A DNA stretch of 64,000 bases from Saprospiraceae bacterium (GTDB lineage Bacteria > Bacteroidota > Bacteroidia > Chitinophagales > Saprospiraceae). The stretch spans positions 77,608 through 141,607 of the forward strand of contig JADJYH010000015.1 in the NCBI GenBank assembly GCA_016719855.1, given 5' to 3'. The notes beneath the pieces are model-generated. The model did not search any database. It saw nothing but the letters and a program-made list of their open reading frames with translations, and was not told the DNA's origin. The position numbers and the translations under genes are program-made. This document shows, piece after piece, positions 8,314 to 19,480 of this stretch. The first letter of the stretch is position 1. Every line of letters starts with the position of its first letter.

Positions 8314-11300
8314 TTACTGGGGCTCTTGGCCAATTGCTGGCTGAATAATCTTGAATATCTTCGGCTTTCCATTATTCACAAGCCCCACCAATCGCCGCTC
8401 ATTCTTGCTCTTCAACTCAAAAATCTGTTTCATATCCCCCCTCACGAAGAAACCTGAAACCCGGTTTTCCACCCGTTCAAAATTGCCCCCGCCTCGGTTC
8501 AGCAACACATGCCCAAAGCTGGCATCGAGTTTTGAGAACTGCGGCATGAAGCCCGCATCGTTGCCACCGAGCACCAAATCCGGGAGTCCATCTGTGTTGA
8601 GGTCGCCGCACCAAATGGCGTTGACGCACGAAAACTGAACTTCTTTCGGCAGTGGCATCATTTTGAAATTACCGTTGCCATCGTTAAGTGCCACCACCGA
8701 CTGAAAATAGTTGGCTTCCATGACGACCGCCTTCTTCAGCGCCGCAGCGGGAATAAGTTCCTGAATAGATTTTTTGGCATACTCAGAATGGCGAAGATTC
8801 TCTTTTTTTAGTCCGGGAAGTTGCGAGGTCAACTCTTTTTTCATCGGAATGGGCATGTCCTTGCCACCGATGCTACGGGTCATGATTTTCTCCAACATGC
8901 CGTTCGAGTCAAAATCGCCGACCCAAAGCTTGGCTGGCTTTTCCTTAGAGGCACTGAAGTAAAAGTTTTCGCCCCGATTGCCCATCACTAAGTCTTGGTC
9001 GCCATCTCCGTCGAGGTCGGCAGCTTTGACGGCGTACCACCAACCTGAGTAATCACGAAGGTCAATGTTGGTTAAATGCAGGCCATTTTTCACCTCAAAA
9101 ACCATCGGATTGCGCCACTCGCCTACGATGACCAATTCTGGTGAAGCGTCGCCCTTAATGTTTGCAAGCGTTGCATCGGTGACCATGCCGAGGCGCAGCA
9201 AGTCCGGGCAGACTGTATTTACGACATCCTTAAACTCGCCTTTCCCATTGTTTTCAAATAAAAAATGCCTCGCAGGTGTACCATAAACACCCGGCACACT
9301 TCGACTCCCCACGAACAAGTCAAGGTCGCCATCCCCGTCGAAATCGAGTGGGACAGCAACGGCTGTGTTCATTCCATTCGGCGTTAGCGCCTGCTCGTTC
9401 AGGGTAAAATTGCCTTTTCCGTCGTTGAAGTACAGTCTGTCCTGCATCTGTCGTGAATTGGGGGGATGTTGGTTGCCACCACTTCCGACGAAGAGGTCTT
9501 GGTCGCCATCGCCATCAGCATCGAAAAAAGTGGCGGCGGTATCCTCGGAGGTAGAGTCATTTTCAAAGGTCTTCCCACTTGCCTGGATGAAGTTTCCAGC
9601 AGCGTTCTGCATGTAAAGTTGCCCCGGCTGCCCTTTTGCTCCGCAGATGAAAACATCCTCGTTGCCATCGGCGTTAACATCGGCAGTGGCAGCCCGTGGG
9701 CCTTCCCGTGACAGCATCCGAAAACTTAAACCTTCGTTGTAAAAATCAACGTAACCGTCTTCTTCGTGCTTCGCAAAACTGCACAGCACTTCTTCCAAAA
9801 GCTTCTTTTCCTTGGGCAACAAATCGTACATATTGCCGGAAACCAGGCCGTTTGCGCCCACCCAATCGAGCGTCAAAATCGTGTCGGTCGGCGGGTTAAG
9901 CACAACCGACTTGGTAAGGTCTGGCCAGATGACCACCAACGAGTCAATGGCGAGTATTTGCCCCAATCCAAACACCATCTTGTAGTCCACCGAGGATTGG
10001 AATCCCCTCGAAGGCACTAATTGAAAGTTCAATTGCTCGCCCTTTCGGAACAGGTTGACCATCGAACCAACGGCAAAGCTGTTTTGCCCTTTTCCCTTGA
10101 GCTGCACGGTGAGGTGGTGGTTTTTCAAAGATTCGGTTGCCTTGTTCCGATAGAGCAAGGCTTCCTGATTGACGTTGTTGACCACGAGGTCGAGGTCGCC
10201 GTCGTTGTCGAGGTCGGCGTAGGCTGCACCGTTGGAGAAGGTGGGCGTGGTAAAGCCCCATTTTTCACCAGCATCCTCAAAAGTGAGGTCGCCCCTGTTG
10301 CGAAACGCCTTGTTGGGGATTGGCACGGAGGGCATTTTTTCAGTCACTTTGCCTATCTCCTCTTTTTTGCCCGTTAGGGCCATTTTTTGCATGATGTCGT
10401 TTGCAAAAAAGTCCATGAAATCTTGGTCAATCACGTCCTGGTAGATGCCGTTGCAGACGTAAATGTCCCGGTAACCATCGTTGTCCATGTCAAACATCAG
10501 CGCCCCCCAACTCCAATCAGAGGCAGCTACTCCAGCAAAATTTGCAATTTCACTGAAGGTCTTGTCCTTGTTGTTGAGTTGGAGGCAGTTCTGTGTGTAT
10601 TGGTGGTAGAAACCACGGTCGAGCTTGAGTTGGTAGATATTGTAATTTTCAAAAAGGGTAAGGGTTTTCAAGCGGATTTCATCGCTGGGGAGCATCTCGG
10701 TCGTGAAGATTTCGGGAAATCCATCGTTGTTGATGTCGGCTATGTCTGCGCCCATCGAGGCCTGGCTTAAGTGTTCTGTCCAGTTTTCGATTTCTTCCTT
10801 GAAGGTTCGCCCCCCCTGCCCCCCCTCAAGGGGGGTGTTGATGTAGAGGTAGTCTCGCTCGAAAAAGTCATTGGAGATGTAGAGGTCGGGCCAGTAGTCG
10901 CCGTTCACGTCCCCGACGGTGACGCCGAGGCCGAAGCCAATGAGGGAACCGTAGATGCCAGCCTCCTTTGATACATCTTTGAATTTACCCCCATCGTTGC
11001 GGAGCAACTTGTCACCACCACCTTTCAGGAAGTCGGCGACGGGCCAGTCCTTGGCGTACAGTTCACGGTTGTTGCTGTAGTTGAGCGTATTGACCGGCAT
11101 GAAACTGTTGTTCAGGATATAGCAGTCCAGGTCACCATCAAGGTCGTAGTCGAAAAAGGCTGCGTGGGTGGTGTATCCGTCTTCGTTGAGGTTGTATTCG
11201 GCGGCTTTTTCAGGTAAAAGTAGCCCCCCCTTGCCCCCCCGTTAGGGGGGTAGTATTGATAAAAAGCTCGTTTTCCTGGTCGTCGCCTTTGAAATACCCT

Positions 11301-11699
11301 GCATTGCACACATAGATGTCCAACCACCCGTCGGCGTTGATGTCCACCATGACGACGCCTGTGCTCCAGGCTTTGGTGCCTTTGATGCCTGCTTTTTCAG
11401 TGATGTCCTCGAACTTAAAATTCCCCTTGTTGAGGTAAAGCTTGTTGTCGCCCATGTTTGCGGTGAGGAATACATCGGTGAAGGCCGTCGTTGTTGATGT
11501 CGCCGAGTGCGACGCCTCCGCCGTTGTAGAAATTTCGGTACTTGAAAATATTGAGTTCCTCCGTGTTCTCTACCTTGTTGACGAACTGTATGCCGGACTT
11601 TTCAGAAGGGATTTGCTCAAACAGCGCCGAGTTGGATAAGTCCGATTTGCAAGAAAAGAAAAATGAAACTGCCAGTAGGAATAGTATGTTTTGCCGCAT
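8314..11699 (-). CDS. FG-GAP/VCBS-repeat lipoprotein with ASPIC/UnbV domain (copy 2, frameshifted)
   Basis: Paralogue of the downstream gene, about 1,125 residues when the frames are joined. The start MRQNILFLLAV at 11699 gives a lipobox with Cys17 (FFFSCKS). Propeller motifs include GVALGDINNDG, MVDINADGWLDIYV, and FFDYDLDGDLD just upstream of MPVNT. The ASPIC module is near residue 565 (RGFQSSVDYKMVFGLG). Two frame breaks are seen: an extra base at 11483-11484 (GGCCTTCACC should read GGCTTCACC, giving DGFTDVFLTANMGDN), and one in or just after the G/C-run element near 11215-11250. Two such elements sit after the motif INT and code for (T)PLxGGQGG. It is first in the FG-GAP pair and probably shares its transcript. 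Confidence 0.8.
10811..10840. repeat. G/C-run palindromic insert, copy 1
   Basis: On the coding strand this is a run of C, then TTGA, a run of G, CA and another run of G: imperfectly palindromic and in frame, read as TPLEGGQGG. It lies in a loop between two FG-GAP motifs. Confidence 0.7.
11222..11252. repeat. G/C-run palindromic insert, copy 2
   Basis: Same arrangement of C and G runs, read as TPLTGGQGG, at the equivalent place of the preceding propeller blade. One of the gene's frame breaks is in or just beside the seven-G run. Confidence 0.7.
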
Positions 11700-11888
11700 G
11701 AATTCAGTGTTGTTCTTTGAAAATTGCAGCCAAAAGTACAACTGTTTTAAGGCAAAAAAGAAGGCATTTTGGCTAAACTTGGCAAAGAATGGCAAATTGG
11801 CGAAAGAATGGTGCGCTTATTTTCAAAGCCATTTTTCTTCAACAATTCGTTGTATTTTTACTGCAAACAATCGTTTCAAATTTGATTC

Positions 11889-14442
11889 ATGTTTTTCCAA
11901 AATTTGCTCATCATTCGGTTTGCCCTGCTGCTTTTCGCTACAGTTCTAGTTGCAGAAACAAGCTTGTGCCAAGCGCCTTTCAACCGAACTGGGCAAGTTT
12001 TTCTTGGATTGCAAAACAGCAATGAAGTGGTCGAGATGGTTGTAAACCCATCCAGCAATGTTCCCCAATTCAGTGCAACTTATCCTCTGCCCAACATCGT
12101 TCTCGATGCCATTGGTTATCGGAAGGCCGACAATTTATTGTACGGCATCAATCCTTCCGACAATCATCTCTTCACGGTAGGCGTGGATGGTATCTCGCAA
12201 GACATGGGCGCTCCCCCACTCAACAACTCGCTTCGCTACCTTGCTGGAGATGTCAGCCCCGACGGTAAGGAGTTGGTCAGCATTGGCTCGAACGGAACGC
12301 AAAATGACGTTCACCTTGCCAAGACGAACCTGGAAAATGGTAGCTTTTCAACTGTTTTTATTCCACTAATCGGTATCAGCTTCATGGCTGACGTTGCATT
12401 TGACCCTTACACTGGGTTACTTTATGGGTATGACAAAGCCAATAGAAACGTGGTCAAAGTAAATACTGCCACGGGTGCGTTAACGGTTTTGCAACAATTG
12501 GGCACTGAATACGACATCTCAGGTCTTTATTTCGATGCCTTCGGCGAATTGCACGGTTATGGCCGTGCAGTGTTCGGCATCGTGGATGGCTTTTTCGATA
12601 TCGACAAGGACACAGGGGTTGAAACGCTTCGTGCCACTGGACCGGCTTCGGTGCTAACGGATGCGGCGTCCTGCCCATTTTCTGTAGAGATAAAAGCTGG
12701 TTTCGAACCCAATCAAACACTTCCCTGCACAGAAGTTTTGATGAATTACACCATCGCCAATGGCAGTGGCGAACCAAGGCAAGGGGTAAATTTTGTGCAT
12801 GACTTGCCCCCGGGTTTTATCTCTCAAATGTTTACGCCAATCCATTTGGAATACCCGTGGACACGACAGGCACACCGGGAACCTTGCTCATGGAAAACCT
12901 GAACCTCCCCCAGGATTGAAATCGCTTTCATTCAAAATAAAGGTGGGTGACATCCCAAAAGGCATTTACAAAAGCCAGCCTTACCTTGAAAATCTTTCGC
13001 AGTTGTATGGCTTAATCAGCATCGCCGATAATCCCGTGACCCCCGGTTTTGAAGACAGTACCACCCTGAAAGTGAACCGGTTCGATGAGGATAGCCTGTT
13101 TTTCGACTGGTTGGTATGCCATGGTGAGTCTTTGACCTTGGATGCAAGCGAATACGGCAACAGTTTCACCTGGAACGATGGCTCTACCACTAGCCAATAC
13201 AAAGTAACGCAGGGTGGAATTTACACCTTGGATATTGGGAGTTCTTGCGAGCAACTCGTGGTCAAGCATGAGGTTACTTCCACCTCCTGCCCATTCACCA
13301 TTGCATTGTTCCAGGTGTTTGAGCCTGATTCCCTGTTTGCTTGCAACAATGCGATATTTAGGTTCATCCTGAAAAATGACTCTGGAGAGAAACGGGAAAA
13401 TGTGTTCTTGACTGAAACTTTGCCTGATGGGTTCACTTTCGAAGGAATCGCTCAAAATCCTTGTGGCGGCAACGTGAAGGACGGGCTTCCTCCCAATATT
13501 TTCACCTTAGAAAACATGACCTTGGCAATTGGGACCGATACGCTCGACATTCTGGTACATGTCGGGGATGTGCCTCCAAGCCATTACCGATTCAAGGCCG
13601 TTTTAGGCGGCTTGCCACAATTGATGGGGCCAATCCGGTACTCCGACGACCCAGCGACCTTATTTGCCGACAGTTCGACGCTCGTTATTTTAGGCACCTT
13701 GGATGACACCTTGTTCCTTGATACGATAATTTGTTTGAAAGAAGAATTGGTGCTCGACGCCAACAATTTTGGGAAGCTTTTTCTTTGGGAAGATGGTTCG
13801 ACTGGCCCTAAATTCATTGTTGAACAACCGGGGCTTTACCAAGTCACCCTGTTCGATGGGTGTGAACCAGTTGAGATTTACTGGGAAGTAGCGGCTGCCA
13901 ATTCGATAACGGTAGCTTCAATGACGGTTGTGAATATTCATCAAGGAGAGGAAATTGTCTTAACCCCATTGATTCAAAATCAAGAAGACAGTCTTTTTAT
14001 TAGCTGGACAGACCCGATTGGCAACACCCTGTCTTGCCTTGATTGCCCTAAACCAGTCGCCATGCCGCTCCAAAGCACGTCGTACACGATTCAGGTTTCC
14101 AACACAGTTTGCTCAGATTCTGCCATGATTGAATTGCTGGTTGATGATTCACGCAGGATTTATTCTCCCACCGCCTTTTCGCCCAACGGCGATGGGTTCA
14201 ATGACTTTTTTTATCTCCAAAGTCCTGACTTTGGTGTACTCCATTCACTCCAAATAAATGGCCGTTGGGGCAACCAAGTTTTTTACTCCGAAAGCTCATT
14301 CTTAAATGATGCGACGAGTGGCTGGGATGGACAGGTAAATGGCATGGATTCACTACCTGGGACTTATTTATGGCAAGCAATGATTGAATTTGTGGATGGT
14401 GAAATGGCTATTTTCAGCGGCGAGGTCAGCGTAATTCGATAG
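11889..14442 (+). CDS. Secreted type-B T9SS protein with propeller-like N-terminus and CHU_C tail (two frameshifts)
   Basis: About 850 residues. A signal peptide (residues 1-28, VAETSLCQA) is followed by a region of propeller-like repeats (LLYGINPSDNHLFTVG, LLYGYDKANRNVVKVN). Two repeated DUF11-like/Ig-like units follow, each with a VxxTLPxGF motif and a block of the form ExLxLDANxFGxxFxWxDGS. The end is a gliding-motility-associated C-terminal domain (YSPTAFSPNGDGFNDFF to SGEVSVIR), the type B signal for T9SS export. Two compensating one-base losses at 12839-12840 (AA should be AAA) and 12907-12911 (five C should be six) restore MFTPNPFGIPVDTTGTPG and NLPPGLKSLSFK. The gene is divergent from the FG-GAP operon and convergent with susD. 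Confidence 0.8.
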
Positions 14443-14472
14443 TAAGTGTGAAACGAACGCCGTTAAAAAAGG

Positions 14473-14507
14473 AAAAGTCGCCTACATCAGCAGGCGACTT
14501 TTCTTGT
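14473..14507. terminator. Bidirectional terminator between the CHU_C gene and susD
   Basis: Perfect 11-bp stem AAAAGTCGCCT / AGGCGACTTTT with an 8-nt loop, so both strands end in T runs. It serves two convergent genes. Confidence 0.85.
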
Positions 14508-14529
14508 TAGAACTAAAGGTAATTACGAA

Positions 14530-16032
14530 TTAATAGCCAGTGTTCTGCACCAAGTTCGGGTTCACGGCCAATGCCGTAGAAGGAATTGGGAACAAAAGCC
14601 TTTCCGCACCAGTGGCTGGTTTCTCTTGCCAAGCATCGAGGAATTTGCCAAAGCGGATAAGGTCTTGACGCCTCCAGCCTTCCCAGTACATTTCCCTGCC
14701 ACGTTCAGCAAGCATTTCGTTAAGGCCAAGGGAAGCCAGGTCAGTTGCATTTCTTCCTGCCCTAACTTCATTGACGATGGCCAACGCACCTGCATCATCT
14801 CCAGTACGAAGCAGCGCTTCAGCTTTCATCAAAAGTACATCGGCATAACGGAAAATAACGAGGTCGTTATCTGCATTGTCGCCATGGTTGTAGTCTATCG
14901 GGTATTTTATAACCCGGATACCTGTAACTTCCAAGTTGTTTCCTGTCTCGATGAGACTGACTTCTGGAGTGAAGATTAGCGGATTGCCTTTTCTGTCCAA
15001 AAGTGCCGTACCATTCTGGTCATACTGTTGGCCGATTCCGAAACCAGCCTTGACGCCACTTACATCGGTCATGCCAGGATAATCGGCTTGTCTGCGAGCA
15101 TCATCTTGCTCGAAGCTGTCGTAAAAATCACTAAGCGTGGTAAAACCGTTCCACCCCGAAGGATTCTGGTTGTAATGCAAAGTGCAGAACCAATGGTTAC
15201 GGATGTTACTGCGGCTTCCAGCCACATTTTCAACAGTAAAAATATTTTCTGTGGAAATCGCATTGTTGTTCGGCGCAAAGTTGTCGAAGTAATTGGTGGC
15301 AAGACTGTACTTGCCGCTGTTGATGATTTCATTGGCAAGCGTAATCACCTTTTGCATGTCGCCATTGTCAAACTTTGGAGCCGCACGGTCGGCATACACG
15401 CCTTTGTTCAGGTAAGCCTTCATCAAAAGCACTTTTGCCATGTCCTTGTTCGCTAAGATAGCAGGCCCGTCTGGCAAGTTTGGAATAGCAGATTCGGCAT
15501 CTGAAATAACCAAATCGATAGCCTCCTCGGCAGTCATGACCCTAGGTGCAAGTAGCAAGTCTTCACCTGGCTCACGGAAAGGTACTTGGCCAAAGAGGTC
15601 TGCCACGTTGTAAACGTGAAGTGCCCTCAGTGCCTTAGCTTCAGCTTCCTGTTGAGGAGTTGGCCCAAAGGTGAGCACTTGGGTTGTCGCAAATATCTGT
15701 CCAAGAAGGCCATTAAATGCATTGTTTACTTCCACGTGCTCGGGACTCCAGGTCTGGAGGCAAAGCGCCCTCCAAGCACCATTGTCGTCCCAGTCACCAC
15801 CTCGGGTTGGAGCTATGGCCTCGTCTGAGGAATGTTCGTTCATTCCCCACATGCCACCACCACCGTGATAAACACCATTCATACCACTGTAAGCACCAGA
15901 AAGCAGGATTCCTGCATCGAGCACCTCATCTGCTTGACCAAAATTTAGGTCGTCATTCAGGTTTTCTTTCAAGTCGGTGCAAGCAAAGAATCCTGCAAGA
16001 ATGACAAGAAAAAATAGCTTATTGATTTTCAT
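14530..16032 (-). CDS. susD: RagB/SusD-family outer-membrane lipoprotein
   Basis: A 500-residue surface lipoprotein: lipobox with Cys18 (LAGFFACTD), N-terminal TPR-like SusD helices (EAKALRALHVYNVADLFGQVPF), a central loop-rich binding face, and a C-terminal SusD helix set (DLVIFRYADVLLMKAEALLRTG, RGREMYWEGWRRQDLIRFGKF). It would capture oligosaccharide or another polymer fragment and deliver it to the partner SusC pore. It starts 55 bp after the susC stop, so the two form one operon. No frame damage. The substrate cannot be told from sequence, and no glycoside hydrolase is nearby. Confidence 0.92.
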   Translation of the reverse strand: MKINKLFFLVILAGFFACTDLKENLNDDLNFGQADEVLDAGILLSGAYSGMNGVYHGGGGMWGMNEHSSDEAIAPTRGGDWDDNGAWRALCLQTWSPEHVEVNNAFNGLLGQIFATTQVLTFGPTPQQEAEAKALRALHVYNVADLFGQVPFREPGEDLLLAPRVMTAEEAIDLVISDAESAIPNLPDGPAILANKDMAKVLLMKAYLNKGVYADRAAPKFDNGDMQKVITLANEIINSGKYSLATNYFDNFAPNNNAISTENIFTVENVAGSRSNIRNHWFCTLHYNQNPSGWNGFTTLSDFYDSFEQDDARRQADYPGMTDVSGVKAGFGIGQQYDQNGTALLDRKGNPLIFTPEVSLIETGNNLEVTGIRVIKYPIDYNHGDNADNDLVIFRYADVLLMKAEALLRTGDDAGALAIVNEVRAGRNATDLASLGLNEMLAERGREMYWEGWRRQDLIRFGKFLDAWQEKPATGAERLLFPIPSTALAVNPNLVQNTGY

Positions 16033-16087
16033 GTTAATTAATTTAATTCGTTTTTTATTGAACCTAATAAATCACTAGTGTGAAATA

Positions 16088-19073
16088 CTAGAATGAGAAA
16101 TTTGCACCTGCCACAACCGACCGTGCGGATGGGTAAGGAATATACTCAATACCGGTTGAAGGTAAGCCGTTACGGACGTTCACCGTATTTACCTCCGGGT
16201 CGAAACCACTGTACTTCGTGAAGACAAGCAGGTTCTGGCCAGTGAGATAAATTTTTACGTTCTTTACGTTATTGCCAAGTTTGCCAAGATTGTAGCTTAC
16301 GGTTGCGTTGGCAAGTTTCAAGTAATCACCTTTTTCTAAGAAGCGGTCGGAGGATTTGATTGGGTTGGAAGAAGCTTCCTGCTTGGCATTACCTACCAAG
16401 CTGGCGTCAATGTTGCGGGTACCCAAGTTCGAAATTGGAATCACAGACATCTTGGTGTTGTTGTACACCAAACCTCCAAAAGCCCCGTTGAAGTTCATGA
16501 CGAAACCCAATTTACCTGCGGAGAGACCAGTGGACAGGCCCAATAGCATGTCAGGGTTGGCATCGCCTCTAAAATCTTGAGTCTCAGCCGCTCCTCCCTC
16601 GTACATGCCTTGCCCATCGTCGCCTATACCGAGAAAGTGCCTGGTATAAAAGGAATTGAGCGGCTTGCCATTGACCAACTTTTGTATTGTTGCGCCTGAA
16701 GAACCTTGGCCGAATACCTCACCATATTCGATGTTTGCACCGGTATAGTCCTGTAACTCATTCTTCAGAAAAGTTACATTACCTCCAAAGTCCCAAGTCA
16801 GGCTTTCGTTATCTACCAATGTGGTATTCAAAGAAAGCTCTACTCCAGTGTTGATGACTTTTCCTGGGAGGTTGATCCAATAGGTACTTGCCGGTGCAGG
16901 TTGGATGGTCGGATTTTGGAACAACAAATCCTCTGTGCTTTTATTGAAATATTCCAAAGTACCCGACACTTTGTAATCAAGGATAGCGAAATCAATACCA
17001 GCGTTCAAGTTCGTGGTAGTTTCCCATTTAAGTCCTGGGTTTGCTACGTTGTCAAGCGCTGCTGTATGGTTTGTTCCATTGTAACCTACAGAATACCTTT
17101 CTTGTGAGGCACCAGAAGGGAATTCAGAGTTGCCGGTTTTGCCCCACCCAAGTCGTAGTTTTAGTGTATTGAACATTCCATCACTAAGGAAGTCTTCGTT
17201 GTGGATGTTCCAGGCTGCACCAACTGCCGGGAAGTAACCATATTGGTTGTCACTACCAAACTTGCTCGAACCATCTGCCCGAAAGGTACCTGTGAGCAGG
17301 TACTTGTCCTGAATGTTGAAATTGGCCCTCACGAAAAAAGACTGCAAGTAGGCATCTGGGTTGTGGTAAGGCTGAATCGAATTGTTGGTCGTGTTTTTCC
17401 CACTTTGCAAGATGTTAGTATAGTCAAAAGCTTCCAGTGGAAAGCCTGAGGTGTTTACTCCAAAACCGCTTTCTGTTAGCTTTTGGTACTCATAGCCCGC
17501 AACAGCGTTCAGGTTGATACCATTGGTAATATCGGCCAGGTATGACAACGAATGTGTCAAAATCTGGTTGGTTGACTTGTCGGTGTTGATGCCTGCTACG
17601 CCATTGCCGGTAATACCAGCAATGTTTATCCAGGAATTGAGGTACGCCCGCCTGTCTCCAACACCATGCGTTAGGCTGTAAGCAAATTTGTAGGTCAAGG
17701 CATCCGTAATCTTGACGTAAGGAGAAATGCTCCCCAACAGGTCAACAGTGGATGAATTGTCGTGATAGGCATCCAGCATCGCCAATGGGTTGATGGAAGT
17801 ATTGCCGAATGCTGGTATGATTACAGGTGAGCCATCAGCTTCGTAAAGCTTGTGGGTTGGGTTCCATTGAAGTGCTTGGCCAATCAAACTACCTTCGAAA
17901 CCTGCGTTGGTCGAAATTGGTGGCGCCTGTTCCTTTGTAAACGAAGTGATAAGGTTCCATTCTAGTCCGATGCGCTTGCTATTGAGGAATTTGTAACTGC
18001 CGCTAAGGTTAGCTGTGTAACGCTTAAGGTTGCTGTTCTTGATGATACCATCTTGGTCAAAATAGCTGAAGCCAGCCCGGTAGGTACCTGCTTCACCACC
18101 ACCACTGATGGACATGTTGTAGTTCTGTGTGATACCTGTCTGGAGTATCTCGTCCATAGCATCCACATCATCACCAAAATCTCCAGTAGTGAGGCCGTAA
18201 TCTGTCAATGCCTCCCTGTACCCATCTCCTGAAAGCACATCGTACTTCTTCAAGATGGAGCTAAATCCGATGGAAGGGCTAAACTCGACAACAGGAACTC
18301 CACTGCGACCTTTCTTGGTGGTAATGATGATTACACCATTCGCACCCCTCGAACCATAGATGGCCGTAGCAGATGCATCTTTCAAGCACTTGCATGGACT
18401 CAATGTCCGCAGGATTGAGGTAGCTCAAAGGGTTCGTTGAAGCGTTGTTACCAAAACCACCGCCCACGTTCGAACCTGGCTTGGTAGCATTGCCCGTAAG
18501 TTGTACTCCATCCACCACGAACAAAGGTTGGTTGCCTGCCCGGATGGATGAGTTGCCCCGAATCCGAATAGTAGTACCTGCACCAGGTTGGCCGCTGTTG
18601 TTGAGAATTTGCACACCGGCGGCCTTGCCTTGAATCAATTGGTCGGGAGAAACCACAACACCTTTGTTGAAGTCGTCCTCACCAACAGAAACCACGGAAC
18701 CCGTCAGGTCGGATTTCTTAACTGTACCGTAGCCAACGACTACGATTTCATCCAGTAGTGCACCTGCATCCAATGCCACGTCATAGACGTTGGAAGCTGT
18801 TAGCGTTACCCTCTTGGAAGCAAAACCAGTGTAGGTGAATTCAATCTCGGTTGCCCCTTCGGGTACTCGTAACTCATAAGTGCCGTCAATTTCTGTAATG
18901 GTACCCGCGCTGGTACCGATTATCAGCACATTGGCACCGATGAGTGCATCGCCGGACTGGGCATCGGTCACTGTACCTTTGATGGTACGCTGAGCCGTGG
19001 CCAGACCGCTCATGCCCATTGCCACAAATAGCAACAACAGACATTTCGTGAGATAGTCAAACTTAAGTTTCAT
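16088..19073 (-). CDS. susC: SusC/RagA-family TonB-linked outer-membrane transporter (one frameshift)
   Basis: About 990 residues. A signal peptide ending LATAQ is followed by a carboxypeptidase-like domain (IKGTVTDAQSGDALIGANV) and a TonB-box/plug region (EIVVVGYGTVKKSDLTGSV, PLFVVDGVQL), then the SusC signature ATAIYGSRGANGVIIITTKK and a beta-barrel ending VVAGANFSF. The frame breaks near 18384: the minus strand reads GTGCTTGAAAGATGCA where GTGCTGAAAGATGCA (VLKDAS) is expected, one extra T. Both halves are fully conserved, so this is probably a consensus error. It is the first gene of the susCD operon and divergent from the LacI gene, which makes substrate-dependent LacI control likely. Confidence 0.92.
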
Positions 19074-19219
19074 ACATCAATTAGGTTTAGTTAGACAAAA
19101 GTTGTTGAAAAGCTTTTTAGTGAGGATACGAACGGGATATTCAGGAACATTTTTTTCTGGGGAAATGGCGTAGAGAAGAGGCTACCGGGGCAAAGCTGCA
19201 AATAATCTTCTAAACGGCC

Positions 19220-19232
19220 AAACGCGTCGTTT
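19220..19232. promoter_or_regulatory. Candidate LacI-family operator
   Basis: AAACG-CGT-CGTTT is a perfect 5-bp inverted repeat around CG-rich DNA in the 407-bp gap between divergent susC and the LacI gene. LacI-type operators are often CG-centred palindromes. This is inferred from position and symmetry only. Confidence 0.3.
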
Positions 19233-19480
19233 TGTGAATGGGTTTGAAAAAAATCTGGGTAAATCTCTAAAAATAAAACAATTGAAAGGTATCTTGGCAC
19301 AATTGAAATTAAATTCTGACGAAACTGAACCACCTATATCGTTTGTTCAAAGCTTTGATGTGGAAAACTTTTTTCAAACTGTTACTGATTCTGCGCAAAA
19401 ACCTAGTTTTACAGTCAATGAATGAACCAAGATTCCAGCACCTATTTCCTGCCATTTAGTTTTACGAAATCCAACTCCTG

